Below, piece by piece: positions 1-6,888 of a stretch of 16,565 bases of DNA (positions are counted from its first letter, which is position 1; each line of letters begins with the position of its first letter). The notes beneath the pieces were generated by a model. The model did not search any database. It was not told where the DNA came from and saw only the letters and a list, made by a program, of their open reading frames with translations. The position numbers and the translations under genes are program-made. The DNA lies in NCBI GenBank assembly GCA_013329495.1, contig DUKC01000200.1, positions 1 through 16,565 of the forward strand. The letters run 5' to 3'. The stretch comes from Thermoplasmata archaeon. Its GTDB lineage: Archaea; Thermoplasmatota; E2; UBA9212.

Positions 1-2
1 TA

Positions 3-1337
3 GTTTGCCCTTTGGATTTTAGATACGGGCGAGAAAAAATCAGAGAGGTATTTAGTGAATCGACAAAACTGTCGCTGTTGCTGAAGGTTGAGGCGGCACT
101 GGCAAAGGCACACTCTCAACTTGGCAACATCCCATCAGAAGCAGCCAGTGAGATTGAAAAAAAGGCATGTCTAAAATGGGTAAAGCTTGAGAGGGTAAAG
201 CAAATTGAGCAGGAAACAAAGCACGACATCGGAGCGGTAGTTAAGGCGCTAACCGAAGTGTGCGAGGGCGATGCAAAGAGGTGGGTCCATCTGGGCGCCA
301 CTTCCTATGATATGGTTGATTCCGTAAATGCTTTGCAATTGGCAAAGGCTTGCGAAATCATTAATTCAGGATTGCTTGAGCTAAACAAGCTGATCTTGGG
401 GCTGGCACGCGAACACAAATCTACCATGATGGTTGGACGGACTCATGGGCAGCATGCGCTTCCAATCACTTTTGGTTTGAAGATGAGTTGTTTTGCCTCC
501 GAGATCGATAGGCAGATCCGGAGAGTCAAGCAGAGCAAGGAAGAAATCTCAGTCGGAAAAATGCTGGGTGCGGTAGGAACGGGGGCAGGTCTTGGTGAGC
601 ATGCTCTAGAAATTCAAAAGATTGTTATGGACGAATTGGGACTAAGGGCCGAAGTGGGAGCAACTCAAATAGTCGGAAGAGACAGATACATCCATTTTCT
701 TTCTACTTGTGCCAACATAGCTTCGACCCTGGAAAAGATTGCGCAGGAGATAAGAAATCTTCAGAGGACCGAGATAGGAGAGGTAGCCGAGGGATTCGCA
801 AAGAAGCAAATGGGATCCTCTGCCATGCCGCAGAAGAAGAACCCAATCAGATGCGAGCAAACATGTGGGCTAGCTCGCGTCATCAGGTCAAACCTTTTAC
901 CGGCCTGGGAGAATGCTCTTCAATGGCATGAGAGGGATCTATGCAACTCCTCTTCAGAGAGATTTATCCTAGCTCACACATGCATTCTGTTGGATTGGAT
1001 TGTTTATCAGATGATAAGTGTGTTTGAGGGAATTCAAGTCTATCCAGAGAGGATGAGAGAAAATCTGGAGAAATCCTTGGGACTGCCTCTGGCAGAGTCG
1101 GTCATGACAAAGCTAATAAACAGAGGAGTTGACAGAGAAGAGGCTTACAGGTTGGTGCAGAGACTCTCAGCAGAGGCTGTGTCGCAAAAAACAGCCTTTT
1201 CGGGAATATTAAAGAGTTCAAAAGCAGTCAGAAGGCACCTCACTCTGAAAGAGATTGACGAAGCAACGGATCCTAAGAACTATTTGGGTAAGTCTGAAGA
1301 GCTAGTCGAACTTATCATCAAGAATTGTCGTAAATGA
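3..1337 (+). CDS. purB: Adenylosuccinate lyase (5' end cut by window edge)
   Basis: Cytosolic enzyme of purine synthesis. It removes fumarate from SAICAR and from adenylosuccinate. The fumarase/aspartase-superfamily signature GSSAMPQKKNP lies about 268 residues after the TTG at base 12. HLGATSYDMVDS (about residue 93) and GRTHGQHALP (about 142-151) supply the expected active-site His and Thr/Ser residues. A start could be placed at TTG 12, but codons 3-11 read V-C-P and continue into LDFRYG. This aligns with the IHPIDYRYG start typical of archaeal PurB, and no stop separates it from the left edge. I therefore treat the gene as 5'-partial, with the true start a few codons outside the window. 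About 444 residues are visible, close to the usual length near 450. A small gene follows after 24 bases and may be cotranscribed. The family call is secure; only the start is uncertain. Confidence 0.96.
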   Translation, partial: VCPLDFRYGREKIREVFSESTKLSLLLKVEAALAKAHSQLGNIPSEAASEIEKKACLKWVKLERVKQIEQETKHDIGAVVKALTEVCEGDAKRWVHLGATSYDMVDSVNALQLAKACEIINSGLLELNKLILGLAREHKSTMMVGRTHGQHALPITFGLKMSCFASEIDRQIRRVKQSKEEISVGKMLGAVGTGAGLGEHALEIQKIVMDELGLRAEVGATQIVGRDRYIHFLSTCANIASTLEKIAQEIRNLQRTEIGEVAEGFAKKQMGSSAMPQKKNPIRCEQTCGLARVIRSNLLPAWENALQWHERDLCNSSSERFILAHTCILLDWIVYQMISVFEGIQVYPERMRENLEKSLGLPLAESVMTKLINRGVDREEAYRLVQRLSAEAVSQKTAFSGILKSSKAVRRHLTLKEIDEATDPKNYLGKSEELVELIIKNCRK

Positions 1338-1361
1338 GACAAATGAGATGGAGATAGATCA

Positions 1362-1553
1362 ATGGCTTCAGCTTTTCCTGCAATGAATACCTATGATGTG
1401 GCCATTTTAACAATCACCACCGGTGGCAGACTTGGAAATGTTGGCGACAGGTTGAGGGTGGACGGAAAAGTGTACAGCGAGGCAGGAACACCTACAATCT
1501 TTAGATTCACAACTCCTTCTAGCGTTCCGCATAAGGTGTTCGATCTAATGTGA
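1362..1553 (+). CDS. Small unknown protein, 63 aa
   Basis: I do not recognise this protein. Coding support: a GGAG Shine-Dalgarno site (1350-1353) 8 bases before the ATG, codon use like its neighbours (AGA, AGG, GGA, GTG), and a position 24 bases after purB on the same strand. The translation has a glycine-rich centre (TTGGRLGNVGDRLRVDGK) and alternating hydrophobic and polar residues, so a small beta-rich fold is plausible. There is no Cys, signal peptide or membrane segment. It may be cotranscribed with purB. The alternative is that it is a chance open frame or the remnant of a longer gene. No function is proposed. Confidence 0.45.
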   Translation: MASAFPAMNTYDVAILTITTGGRLGNVGDRLRVDGKVYSEAGTPTIFRFTTPSSVPHKVFDLM

Positions 1554-1717
1554 GAGGCGCGTCGCACCCCCCTCTTTCATCAACATCCTTTAGTCAACTC
1601 TTGCATAAGGATGCCAACAAAAGAGCGGGAAAACCTAGCACCAAAGTGTTGATTTTTCTTCTTCCAGAGGTGATGGAAAGGTAGGCTCTCTCTTGGTGAA
1701 AAGTCCTGTTAAGGCTC

Positions 1718-1750
1718 AACAATATTTTTATATACCCCCCAAACAATATT
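1718..1750 (+). promoter_or_regulatory. Archaeal promoter of the pspC-liaF operon, TATA flanked by direct repeats
   Basis: A strong TATA box, TTTTTATATAC (1725-1735), predicts transcription starting near 1757-1760, about 17-20 bases before the ATG at 1777. The 9-base word AACAATATT occurs at 1718-1726 and again at 1742-1750, 24 bases apart, so the copies bracket the TATA box. The second copy is part of the palindrome CAATATTG. A GGGG run (1763-1766) may serve as ribosome binding site. The box is seen directly; its regulatory role is inferred. Confidence 0.65.
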
Positions 1751-1776
1751 GACAACGAAATTGGGGAAAATAAATC

Positions 1777-2196
1777 ATGGAAAAGAAGGTTCATAAGAGC
1801 AGCGAAGATAAGATAGTGTGGGGAATTTGTGGAGGTTTGGGTAAATACTTCGATATCGATCCCACATGGATAAGGCTGATTTTCGCAGTGCTCGTCCTCC
1901 TCAATGGAGTCGGTGTGATTCTCTATGTCATTCTGGCTATAATCATGCCTCAGCCCAAAACTGAAGAAGGAAGAGCGGAGCCGACAGAAGCCGGTGCCAA
2001 AAAAGCAGGTAGAGAAAAGGGAAGAGAAATAGGATTTGGAACGTTCCTCATATCTATAGGAATCCTGTTATTTGTGGTTTTATTTATGCACGAATTCATC
2101 CATATATATTGGGGATCTACAGAGTTTGCGGCAGCACTACTCATAATCATAGGAATATTGCTTATAGTAACAGGCAAGGAAGGGAAGAGAAAATGA
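1777..2196 (+). CDS. PspC-domain membrane protein
   Basis: Residues 4-60 form a PspC domain: KSSEDKIVWGICGGLGKYFD followed by IDPTWIRL and a membrane helix over about 36-57. The motif 'GICGGLGKYF.iDPTWIRLIF' is diagnostic of the family. A charged linker (about 58-85) follows, then two more hydrophobic segments (about 88-108 and 116-132) resembling the small membrane module found in LiaF-type proteins. In bacteria PspC senses or transmits envelope stress; in archaea the role is not established. No DNA-binding domain is visible. The stop codon overlaps the next ATG (ATGA at 2193-2196), so the two proteins are probably translationally coupled and may act together at the membrane. At 139 aa it is longer than minimal PspC proteins (about 60-70 aa) because of the extra membrane pair. 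Confidence 0.9.
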   Translation: MEKKVHKSSEDKIVWGICGGLGKYFDIDPTWIRLIFAVLVLLNGVGVILYVILAIIMPQPKTEEGRAEPTEAGAKKAGREKGREIGFGTFLISIGILLFVVLFMHEFIHIYWGSTEFAAALLIIIGILLIVTGKEGKRK

Positions 2197-3281
2197 GCGA
2201 AAGAAAAACCTTGGGAACAGTCCTCATCCTCCTAGGAATTCTCCTGTTAGTTGCCAAATGGGCATGGATTGGGGAGGAAACGGCTCTTTACTTTTTAACA
2301 AAGCATAGGAGCATCCTGTTGACAGCATTATGGCCCCTAGTAATCATCCTAGTCGGCTCTTACCTCTTGGTAACCCACGAGAGAGGGAAGAAAGTCGTGG
2401 GATGGCTCGCACTCCTTGTAGCAATTGGGGCAATATTTGTCTCCATACTTCCTCTGTTTGGTCCAGCCGGTCCAGCAATCGAAGCACAAGAATACGATTT
2501 TGAGGTTCCTTACCTCCACCATGGCAAGTCAGAAGTAATAATTAATCAGGGAATAGGTACGCTAGCCATTGGGACTAAGGAATTAGATCGTTATCTGCTC
2601 AAGGGCCACTCAAGAAGCTTAACTAGGCCTGTGCTAACAAAATCTAGCGATGGAAATCAAATTGTGCTAAAAATTGACACAGAGTTGGAAGATTGGGGAA
2701 GTTGGAAAAGTTGGACAAGAAGCAAAGAGCTCCGGACAACCGTTTATCTCAAAAAGGAAGCGCCTCTCTCCTTAAAAGTAAATGAAAGGTACGGCAAGTG
2801 TGAAATAAACCTGGAATCGTCAAGGGTTGTTGACTTAAATATAAAGGGAGGTGCAGGCGAAATTAGAGTAAAGTCTTCTGGAAACAAACATCTAAAAGGC
2901 ATAAACATAGAAGGCGGATTGGGTGAAATTGAGCTTGAAGCAATCCAAGACAGGGAGCTAAGACAAGTAAAGATACACGGTGGAGCTGGTAGAATTTTGG
3001 CAGACCTAGCAGAAAGTCCTGGGCTTGAAGCTGTAGATATAGAGAGAGGAGTTGGTGAGGTCACGGTCTATCTGCCTTCCAATCAATATACCAACGTTCG
3101 GGTTAAAGGGGGGGTTGGCGAGACAACTATTTGGGTACCTCACGATGTACAAGTAAAGCATAAATCTGAGAAGGGCCTCGGGTCTTTTGATATAGATCCT
3201 CGCCTGTTAGATGAAGCAGAAAATCTTATTTACCTCGATGTGGAGATGGGAATAGGAAGCGTTAGTGTCCGGCAGTACTAA
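2193..3281 (+). CDS. LiaF-like membrane protein with repeat-rich beta domain
   Basis: The N-terminal part has three hydrophobic segments (about residues 5-21, 41-60 and 66-88), like the LiaF/DUF5668 membrane module. The rest is a beta-rich domain of the LiaF C-terminal / putative-adhesin (DUF4097) type. It is built from short repeats of the form hydrophobic-x-hydrophobic-x-x-G-x-G-E-hydrophobic: NIKGGAGEIRV (216-226), NIEGGLGEIEL (238-248), KIHGGAGRI (260-268), DIERGVGEVTV (282-292), RVKGGVGETTI (303-313), and weaker units at about 116-126, 323-333 and 348-358. This suggests a beta-helix or stacked sheet outside or beside the membrane. I chose ATG 2193 (362 aa) because it overlaps the pspC stop as ATGA and has purine-rich GGAAGGGAAGAG just upstream. 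An in-frame ATG at 2109 would add 28 unlikely residues inside pspC. Probable role: envelope-stress sensing with its PspC partner, by analogy with bacterial LiaF/PspC; inferred. Confidence 0.82.
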   Translation: MSERKTLGTVLILLGILLLVAKWAWIGEETALYFLTKHRSILLTALWPLVIILVGSYLLVTHERGKKVVGWLALLVAIGAIFVSILPLFGPAGPAIEAQEYDFEVPYLHHGKSEVIINQGIGTLAIGTKELDRYLLKGHSRSLTRPVLTKSSDGNQIVLKIDTELEDWGSWKSWTRSKELRTTVYLKKEAPLSLKVNERYGKCEINLESSRVVDLNIKGGAGEIRVKSSGNKHLKGINIEGGLGEIELEAIQDRELRQVKIHGGAGRILADLAESPGLEAVDIERGVGEVTVYLPSNQYTNVRVKGGVGETTIWVPHDVQVKHKSEKGLGSFDIDPRLLDEAENLIYLDVEMGIGSVSVRQY

Positions 3282-3360
3282 GGTCCTTTTGTCTCCGCTT
3301 GCAAAAGCACTTTAACTTTATAGTCGAAAAGTCCCCTTCCACTGTTTGAAAAAGCAAATA

Positions 3361-3371
3361 GTTAAATAAAA
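3361..3371 (+). promoter_or_regulatory. Putative TATA box for pth2
   Basis: GTTAAATAAAA lies about 45 bases before the pth2 ATG, placing transcription start near 3393 and leaving a leader of about 20 bases. The 130-base gap after the liaF-like gene makes an independent promoter likely. No strong Shine-Dalgarno site is visible before the ATG. Confidence 0.45.
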
Positions 3372-3411
3372 ACCCGTTATTTTTTCCTGTAAGCCAAGTG
3401 AGCCCAAAAAA

Positions 3412-3777
3412 ATGCAAAGAGAGTTCAACTACAAGCTGGTCGTCGTTGTCAGGCAAGACCTGAAGCTGTCAAAGGGAAAGCTGGCCGTCCAAGTAGCTCA
3501 TGCCGCGGTAGCATGCGCACTAAAGGCAAAAAAGAAGTGTCCCCTCATATTTTCGAAATGGTGGGGGGAGGGGCAAAAGAAGGCCGTTGTAAAGGTCAAG
3601 ACCGAAAAAGAAATTTATCAACTGGAAGAAAAAGCTCAGAGCTTAAGGCTGGTCACTGCCATTATTAGAGATGCGGGTCTAACCGAGATTCCTCCCAACA
3701 CCCTCACCTGTCTGGGCATCGGTCCTGCTAAGACAAGGGAAGTTGACAAAATCACAGGAGAATTATCCCTGCTCTAA
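3412..3777 (+). CDS. pth: Peptidyl-tRNA hydrolase, type 2 (Pth2)
   Basis: This cytosolic enzyme hydrolyses the ester bond of peptidyl-tRNA released from stalled ribosomes and so recycles tRNA. Archaea use the Pth2 fold, unrelated to bacterial Pth. Family hallmarks: the opening strand YKLVVVVRQDL with SKGKLAVQVAHAA (residues 20-32; Lys and His of the active site), the WWGEGQKKAVVKV segment, and the C-terminal IRDAGLTEIPPNT (about 85-97; catalytic Asp), then TCLGIGPA. The length, 121 aa, is normal. Its last 15 bases overlap the 3' end of the opposite-strand phosphodiesterase gene (3763-3777), a tail-to-tail overlap. The identification is secure. Confidence 0.96.
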   Translation: MQREFNYKLVVVVRQDLKLSKGKLAVQVAHAAVACALKAKKKCPLIFSKWWGEGQKKAVVKVKTEKEIYQLEEKAQSLRLVTAIIRDAGLTEIPPNTLTCLGIGPAKTREVDKITGELSLL

Positions 3778-4782
3778 AGCTTCCGCAACTCTCAACGGCT
3801 GGTCTGTTATTATACCCTCAACCCCCAATCTAATCAAGCGCCTAATTTCCTCGTGCGTGTTTGCTGTCCACCCGTAAACCTTAAGTCCCTGCAACTGGGC
3901 CTGATCAACAACTTTTTTGTTGACTCTTCGAACGTAAGGAAGCACAGCGTGCAGATAGGTCCAATACCTCATAACGCTCAAATCCTCTGGTAGCTTCCTG
4001 ATAAGCAAACCCAGCCTTATTCCCGGGTAACGCATTCCCATGTCGAATATGCTATCCTCGTTAAAAGAAGTGACCATCGCATGATCAACAAAATTGTTTT
4101 GTTTTAGCAGGTTAACGACCTTCTCCTCCATTCCACGGTAGCTAAAAAACTCGTTTTTGAGCTCAATCTGCAAGCCTGCCTTGCCTTTCACCAGATCTAT
4201 AATCTCCTGCAGGGTAGGGATCTGTTCCCCCTTGAAGCTGTCATCAAACCAGAATCCCACATCCAGTTGCTTCAACTCTTCGAGCTCATAGCTTCTCACC
4301 AATCCGCTTGAGTTGGAAACTCTGTCCACCAGCTCATCGTGAATCACGACAACCTCTCCATCCTTGGTCAGCTGAACATCAAGCTCAAACGTCTTAAATC
4401 CCATTTGAAGCGATTTTTTAAAGGAGGCAAGGGTGTTTTCAGGAGCATAGGGACTACCTCCCCTATGGGCAACTATCTCCAACGGCGAAGGCTTTAGAGT
4501 AAACTCTATTTGATTGCCCCCCTCTTCCGGAACCGTGCCGCTCATTCTCTTTGGTAGATATCCCTTCAGATCTGCAAGAATGGAGCAATCTCCCCTAGCC
4601 TTTTTCAACCAAAAGCGGCCTTTTCTGTCGGTAAAAGTTCCCTCAACCACATACTCCCCAAGGTTGTTCTTTGGAAGGCTGAGATCGGCCCCTTCGATAA
4701 CAACCCTTGTTCCTTTAAGAGGGTTTTTATTGTTATCAAAAACCGTTCCTCGAATGCCTTTTTTTTTTGAGGAGCTAAACAT
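3763..4782 (-). CDS. Glycerophosphodiester phosphodiesterase with N-terminal carboxypeptidase-regulatory-like domain
   Basis: The C-terminal part (about residues 100-339) is a GDPD TIM-barrel enzyme that hydrolyses glycerophosphodiesters to glycerol phosphate plus an alcohol. Visible catalytic and metal residues: H106-R107 (AHRGG), E115 (PENT), E133 and D135 (FELDVQL), H148-D149 (VIHDE), E207 and K209 (QIELKN), and the closing GIITDQP. Residues 8-97 resemble a carboxypeptidase-regulatory-like beta-sandwich (GIRGTVFDNNKNPLKGTRVVI, later DRKGRFWL). That domain is usually on secreted or surface proteins, yet no signal peptide or membrane helix precedes it. The gene follows the aminopeptidase by 21 bases and is probably cotranscribed; its own ribosome binding site is weak. 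A run of ten A (4759-4768 on the other strand as T) sits in codons 5-8. The 3' end overlaps pth2. The GDPD call is sure; the N-terminal domain assignment is from pattern only. Confidence 0.92.
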   Translation of the reverse strand: MFSSSKKKGIRGTVFDNNKNPLKGTRVVIEGADLSLPKNNLGEYVVEGTFTDRKGRFWLKKARGDCSILADLKGYLPKRMSGTVPEEGGNQIEFTLKPSPLEIVAHRGGSPYAPENTLASFKKSLQMGFKTFELDVQLTKDGEVVVIHDELVDRVSNSSGLVRSYELEELKQLDVGFWFDDSFKGEQIPTLQEIIDLVKGKAGLQIELKNEFFSYRGMEEKVVNLLKQNNFVDHAMVTSFNEDSIFDMGMRYPGIRLGLLIRKLPEDLSVMRYWTYLHAVLPYVRRVNKKVVDQAQLQGLKVYGWTANTHEEIRRLIRLGVEGIITDQPLRVAEALEQG

Positions 4783-4803
4783 CTTCAGTCTTTTTGCTTT
4801 ATT

Positions 4804-5922
4804 TTACTCTAGATTCTCTGGGTTCAATCCCTTTAGGCTATCGGGGACGAACCTCCCCCCTTTCCTTATCAGCTCTCCATCAAAGTATATCTCTCCGCCA
4901 CCCCACGGCTTAGTTTGGATTTGCACCATATCCCAATGAATCTCAGACTTGTTTCCGTTCCAAGCATCCTTATAGCAGCATCCAGGTGTCAGGTGAAAGC
5001 TTCCCGATATTTTTTCATCAAACAAGATGTCCTTCATTGGTTTGGTTATGTAAGGATTCAAACCCAGCGAAAACTCACCCGCATACCTCGCCCCTTCATC
5101 AGAATTAAGTATGCTTGTTAGCCTGTTTCTGTTTTCTACTGCGTTTTCGTCAACAATCTTCCCGTCCTTGAATTTAAGCCAAATTTTTTCAAAAGAGACC
5201 CCTTGATACATAGTTGGTGTGTTGAACTGTATTTCTCCCTGAATGGAGTCTTTGACGGGGGCGGTGTAAACTTCTCCATCAGGTATGTTCTTTTTTCCCG
5301 GACATTTTACTGCTGGAATTCCCCTTATTGAAAATCTCAAATCCGTTCTGGGTCCTCTGATTGTAACCTCATAGGTCTCATTCATCAAGCTCACCAGTTC
5401 GTCCATTGCACGGCTCATTTTTTCGTAGTCCAGAGTGCAAACCTTAAAATAAAACTCTTCAAAGTCGTCCGTACTCATTAAGGCCTGCTGAGCCATGGCT
5501 TCGGTTGGATAACGCAGGATTACCCACTTGGTTTTTGGCACTCTCTGCTCAAGGTGGACCGGCTTCAACCAATGGAGTTGGTATAAGCCCATTTTTTCGG
5601 GGGGAACATCGGACAATTCGCTCGAATTGTTGCTTCCCCTTATAGCTATGTAAGCCTGCACCTTTTCCATTCTATAACGCTCAACATCTCCCATCAATAC
5701 CATCTGCTCTTTTGTTGCTACCCTAAATACCTCCCTCTGAATCCTGTTTTGTTTCAGATCAATCAATGGAATTCCTCCAACCCTGTCAACCGCTCTAATA
5801 ATTTCGCTCACAAGTTCATGAGGTGTGTCAGTCGCCTCGATAAGAATTTTTTCACCTTTTTTTAACGAGACCGAATAATCGATCAGGAGCCTTGCCAATT
5901 TTCTTAATCTCGAATCTTTCAT
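4804..5922 (-). CDS. Aminopeptidase, family M29 (aminopeptidase T/AmpS type)
   Basis: A dinuclear-metal exopeptidase that releases N-terminal amino acids from peptides in the cytoplasm. The M29 ligand pattern is complete: E217 (PDGEVYTAP), E283 (AGEFSLGLNP), H310 (SFHLTPG), Y317 (CCY), H329 and D331 (SEIHWDM). The E-E distance of 66, the H-Y distance of 7 and the H-x-D pair match the spacing known for Thermus aminopeptidase T. At 372 aa it is somewhat shorter than the usual 410, mainly before the first Glu. The start is supported by GGTAGGG just upstream of the ATG. It heads a probable two-gene unit with the downstream phosphodiesterase and diverges from the DUF99 gene across about 300 bases. 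No signal peptide. Likely role: peptide turnover or growth on peptides. Confidence 0.94.
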   Translation of the reverse strand: MKDSRLRKLARLLIDYSVSLKKGEKILIEATDTPHELVSEIIRAVDRVGGIPLIDLKQNRIQREVFRVATKEQMVLMGDVERYRMEKVQAYIAIRGSNNSSELSDVPPEKMGLYQLHWLKPVHLEQRVPKTKWVILRYPTEAMAQQALMSTDDFEEFYFKVCTLDYEKMSRAMDELVSLMNETYEVTIRGPRTDLRFSIRGIPAVKCPGKKNIPDGEVYTAPVKDSIQGEIQFNTPTMYQGVSFEKIWLKFKDGKIVDENAVENRNRLTSILNSDEGARYAGEFSLGLNPYITKPMKDILFDEKISGSFHLTPGCCYKDAWNGNKSEIHWDMVQIQTKPWGGGEIYFDGELIRKGGRFVPDSLKGLNPENLE

Positions 5923-5951
5923 TGTCCCTACCCGTGGTCTGAATTATTTTG

Positions 5952-5960
5952 AGTATTTAA
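5952..5960 (-). promoter_or_regulatory. Putative TATA box of the aminopeptidase gene
   Basis: On the minus strand the sequence reads CTTAAATAC, about 30 bases before the ATG. Transcription would start within about 5-10 bases of the start codon, just leaving room for the GGTAGGG ribosome binding site. Confidence 0.5.
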
Positions 5961-5974
5961 GTGTTTTACTCTTC

Positions 5975-5990
5975 TGCAACGCAAGTTGCA
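5975..5990. repeat. Perfect inverted repeat TGCAAC-GCAA-GTTGCA
   Basis: A 16-base inverted repeat with 6-bp arms lies just upstream (minus sense) of the aminopeptidase TATA box, where an archaeal activator or repressor could bind. A related copy is at 6085-6101. Seen directly; function unknown. Confidence 0.5.
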
Positions 5991-6084
5991 AAGGAACAAC
6001 GCCACATCCATACTCCCCTTTTGGGAAATCGAATAAATATGGGCAAATAGGGTTTTTAAGTACTCTGCAACAGGATAGGGCGCT

Positions 6085-6101
6085 GGCAAATGCGAGTTGC
6101 A
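6085..6101. repeat. Second, degenerate copy of the GCAA...AGTTGCA element
   Basis: GCAAATGCGAGTTGCA aligns with the perfect element at 5976-5990 (GCAACGCAAGTTGCA) with few changes. A TGCAAC half-site also occurs at 6066-6071. All copies lie in the divergent spacer between the aminopeptidase and DUF99 genes, which holds no other convincing feature. Confidence 0.4.
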
Positions 6102-6189
6102 TGAAACCAAATCCAATGCACCTCTCTTGTTCAATCTCCTGCGAGTCAGCACCAGACCCCGCAAAAAGCAAAACAATTAGCTTTTTAGC

Positions 6190-6207
6190 TTTTTATCCCT
6201 ATATATC
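6190..6207 (+). promoter_or_regulatory. TATA-like boxes for the DUF99 gene
   Basis: TTTTTAT (6190-6196) and TATATAT-like CTATATAT (6200-6207) lie 26-34 bases before the two candidate ATG codons (6222 and 6234). Either box would give an essentially leaderless mRNA, which fits the absence of a good Shine-Dalgarno site. Confidence 0.5.
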
Positions 6208-6221
6208 TGCTAAATCAAGAG

Positions 6222-6806
6222 ATGAATCAAAAAATGAAATCGGAAATCAGAGTAATCGGCATAGACGATGCTCCATTCTCGTTCAAGAGTGTTGAAACGC
6301 TAGTGGTGGGAGTCGTCATGAGGGGAAAGAGCTATGTCGAGGGAATTCTGTCGACCAAAGTCAAAGTGGATGGCACCGATTCGACGGCAAAGCTTATTGA
6401 GATGATAAACTCAACCAGGCACAAACAGCAACTCAGGGCCATACTAGTGGATGGGGTGGCTCTAGGCGGATTCAATGTCTTGGACATTGACGAACTGGCA
6501 GCCGAAACCAACCTCCCAGTACTGACAATTACTAGAGACAAGCCAGATTTGGAGTCGATAGAGAATGCGTTGCGCAAGCATTTTACTGACTGGAAAGCAA
6601 GGCTTGAGCTAATGAGTAGGGGAGAAATCCAAAAGATAGAGACCTCTCACAAACCAATTTGGATAAAACACTCAGGTGTTGAGCTTTCAAAGGCCAAAGA
6701 AATAATCCAACTAACAACCATGAGGGGGGCTTTACCTGAACCCATCCGGCTGGCTCATCTAATCGCATCAGGAACCACAAAAGGGGAATCCTACGGCAAT
6801 GCTTGA
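6222..6806 (+). CDS. DUF99 family protein (endonuclease V-like fold)
   Basis: The protein matches the archaeal DUF99 family: IRVIGIDDAPFSF near the start with its conserved Asp pair, then VGVVMRGKSYVEGILSTKVKVDG, a central segment around GGFNVLDIDELAAETNLPVLTI, and the closing EPIRLAHLIASGTTKGES. DUF99 is related by fold to endonuclease V/RNase H-like nucleases, but its function has not been established; a nucleic-acid role is only an inference. The length, 194 aa, is normal. The start is uncertain: ATG 6222 (MNQKMKSEI) or ATG 6234 (MKSEI). Most relatives begin a few residues before the EIRV motif, so both are possible and both fit a leaderless transcript. It stands alone on its strand and is followed by T-rich sequence. 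Confidence 0.92.
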   Translation: MNQKMKSEIRVIGIDDAPFSFKSVETLVVGVVMRGKSYVEGILSTKVKVDGTDSTAKLIEMINSTRHKQQLRAILVDGVALGGFNVLDIDELAAETNLPVLTITRDKPDLESIENALRKHFTDWKARLELMSRGEIQKIETSHKPIWIKHSGVELSKAKEIIQLTTMRGALPEPIRLAHLIASGTTKGESYGNA

Positions 6807-6817
6807 TGGGCTCGCCC

Positions 6818-6848
6818 TCCTCTTTTTCCCTCTTTTATGCTCCTTTTA
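6818..6848 (+). terminator. T-rich terminator region after the DUF99 gene
   Basis: Several T runs (TTTTT, TTTT, TTTT) follow within 45 bases of the stop codon. This is the usual form of archaeal intrinsic termination. Confidence 0.45.
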
Positions 6849-6868
6849 CAAACCTTTCCTGTGAACCT

Positions 6869-6888
6869 CCCATCAATAAATTAATGGG
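6869..6888. repeat. Imperfect inverted repeat (hairpin) after the DUF99 terminator
   Basis: CCCATCAAT-AA-ATTAATGGG forms a 9-bp stem with one mismatch and a 2-base centre. It may support termination or be a protein-binding site. No gene starts close by. Confidence 0.35.

Noticed and set aside
1660..1700. Possible C/D box RNA (GGTGATGG resembles a C box)
   Set aside because: No D box (CTGA) at a suitable distance and no paired C'/D' boxes.
2109..2192. Upstream start for the LiaF-like protein
   Set aside because: It would add 28 residues encoded out of frame inside pspC with no ribosome binding site. The ATGA overlap at 2193 is far better.
5928..6176. Minus-strand open frames of 82 and 75 residues upstream of the aminopeptidase
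   Set aside because: They lie over the promoter and repeat elements of the divergent spacer, use two different frames, and show no recognisable family.
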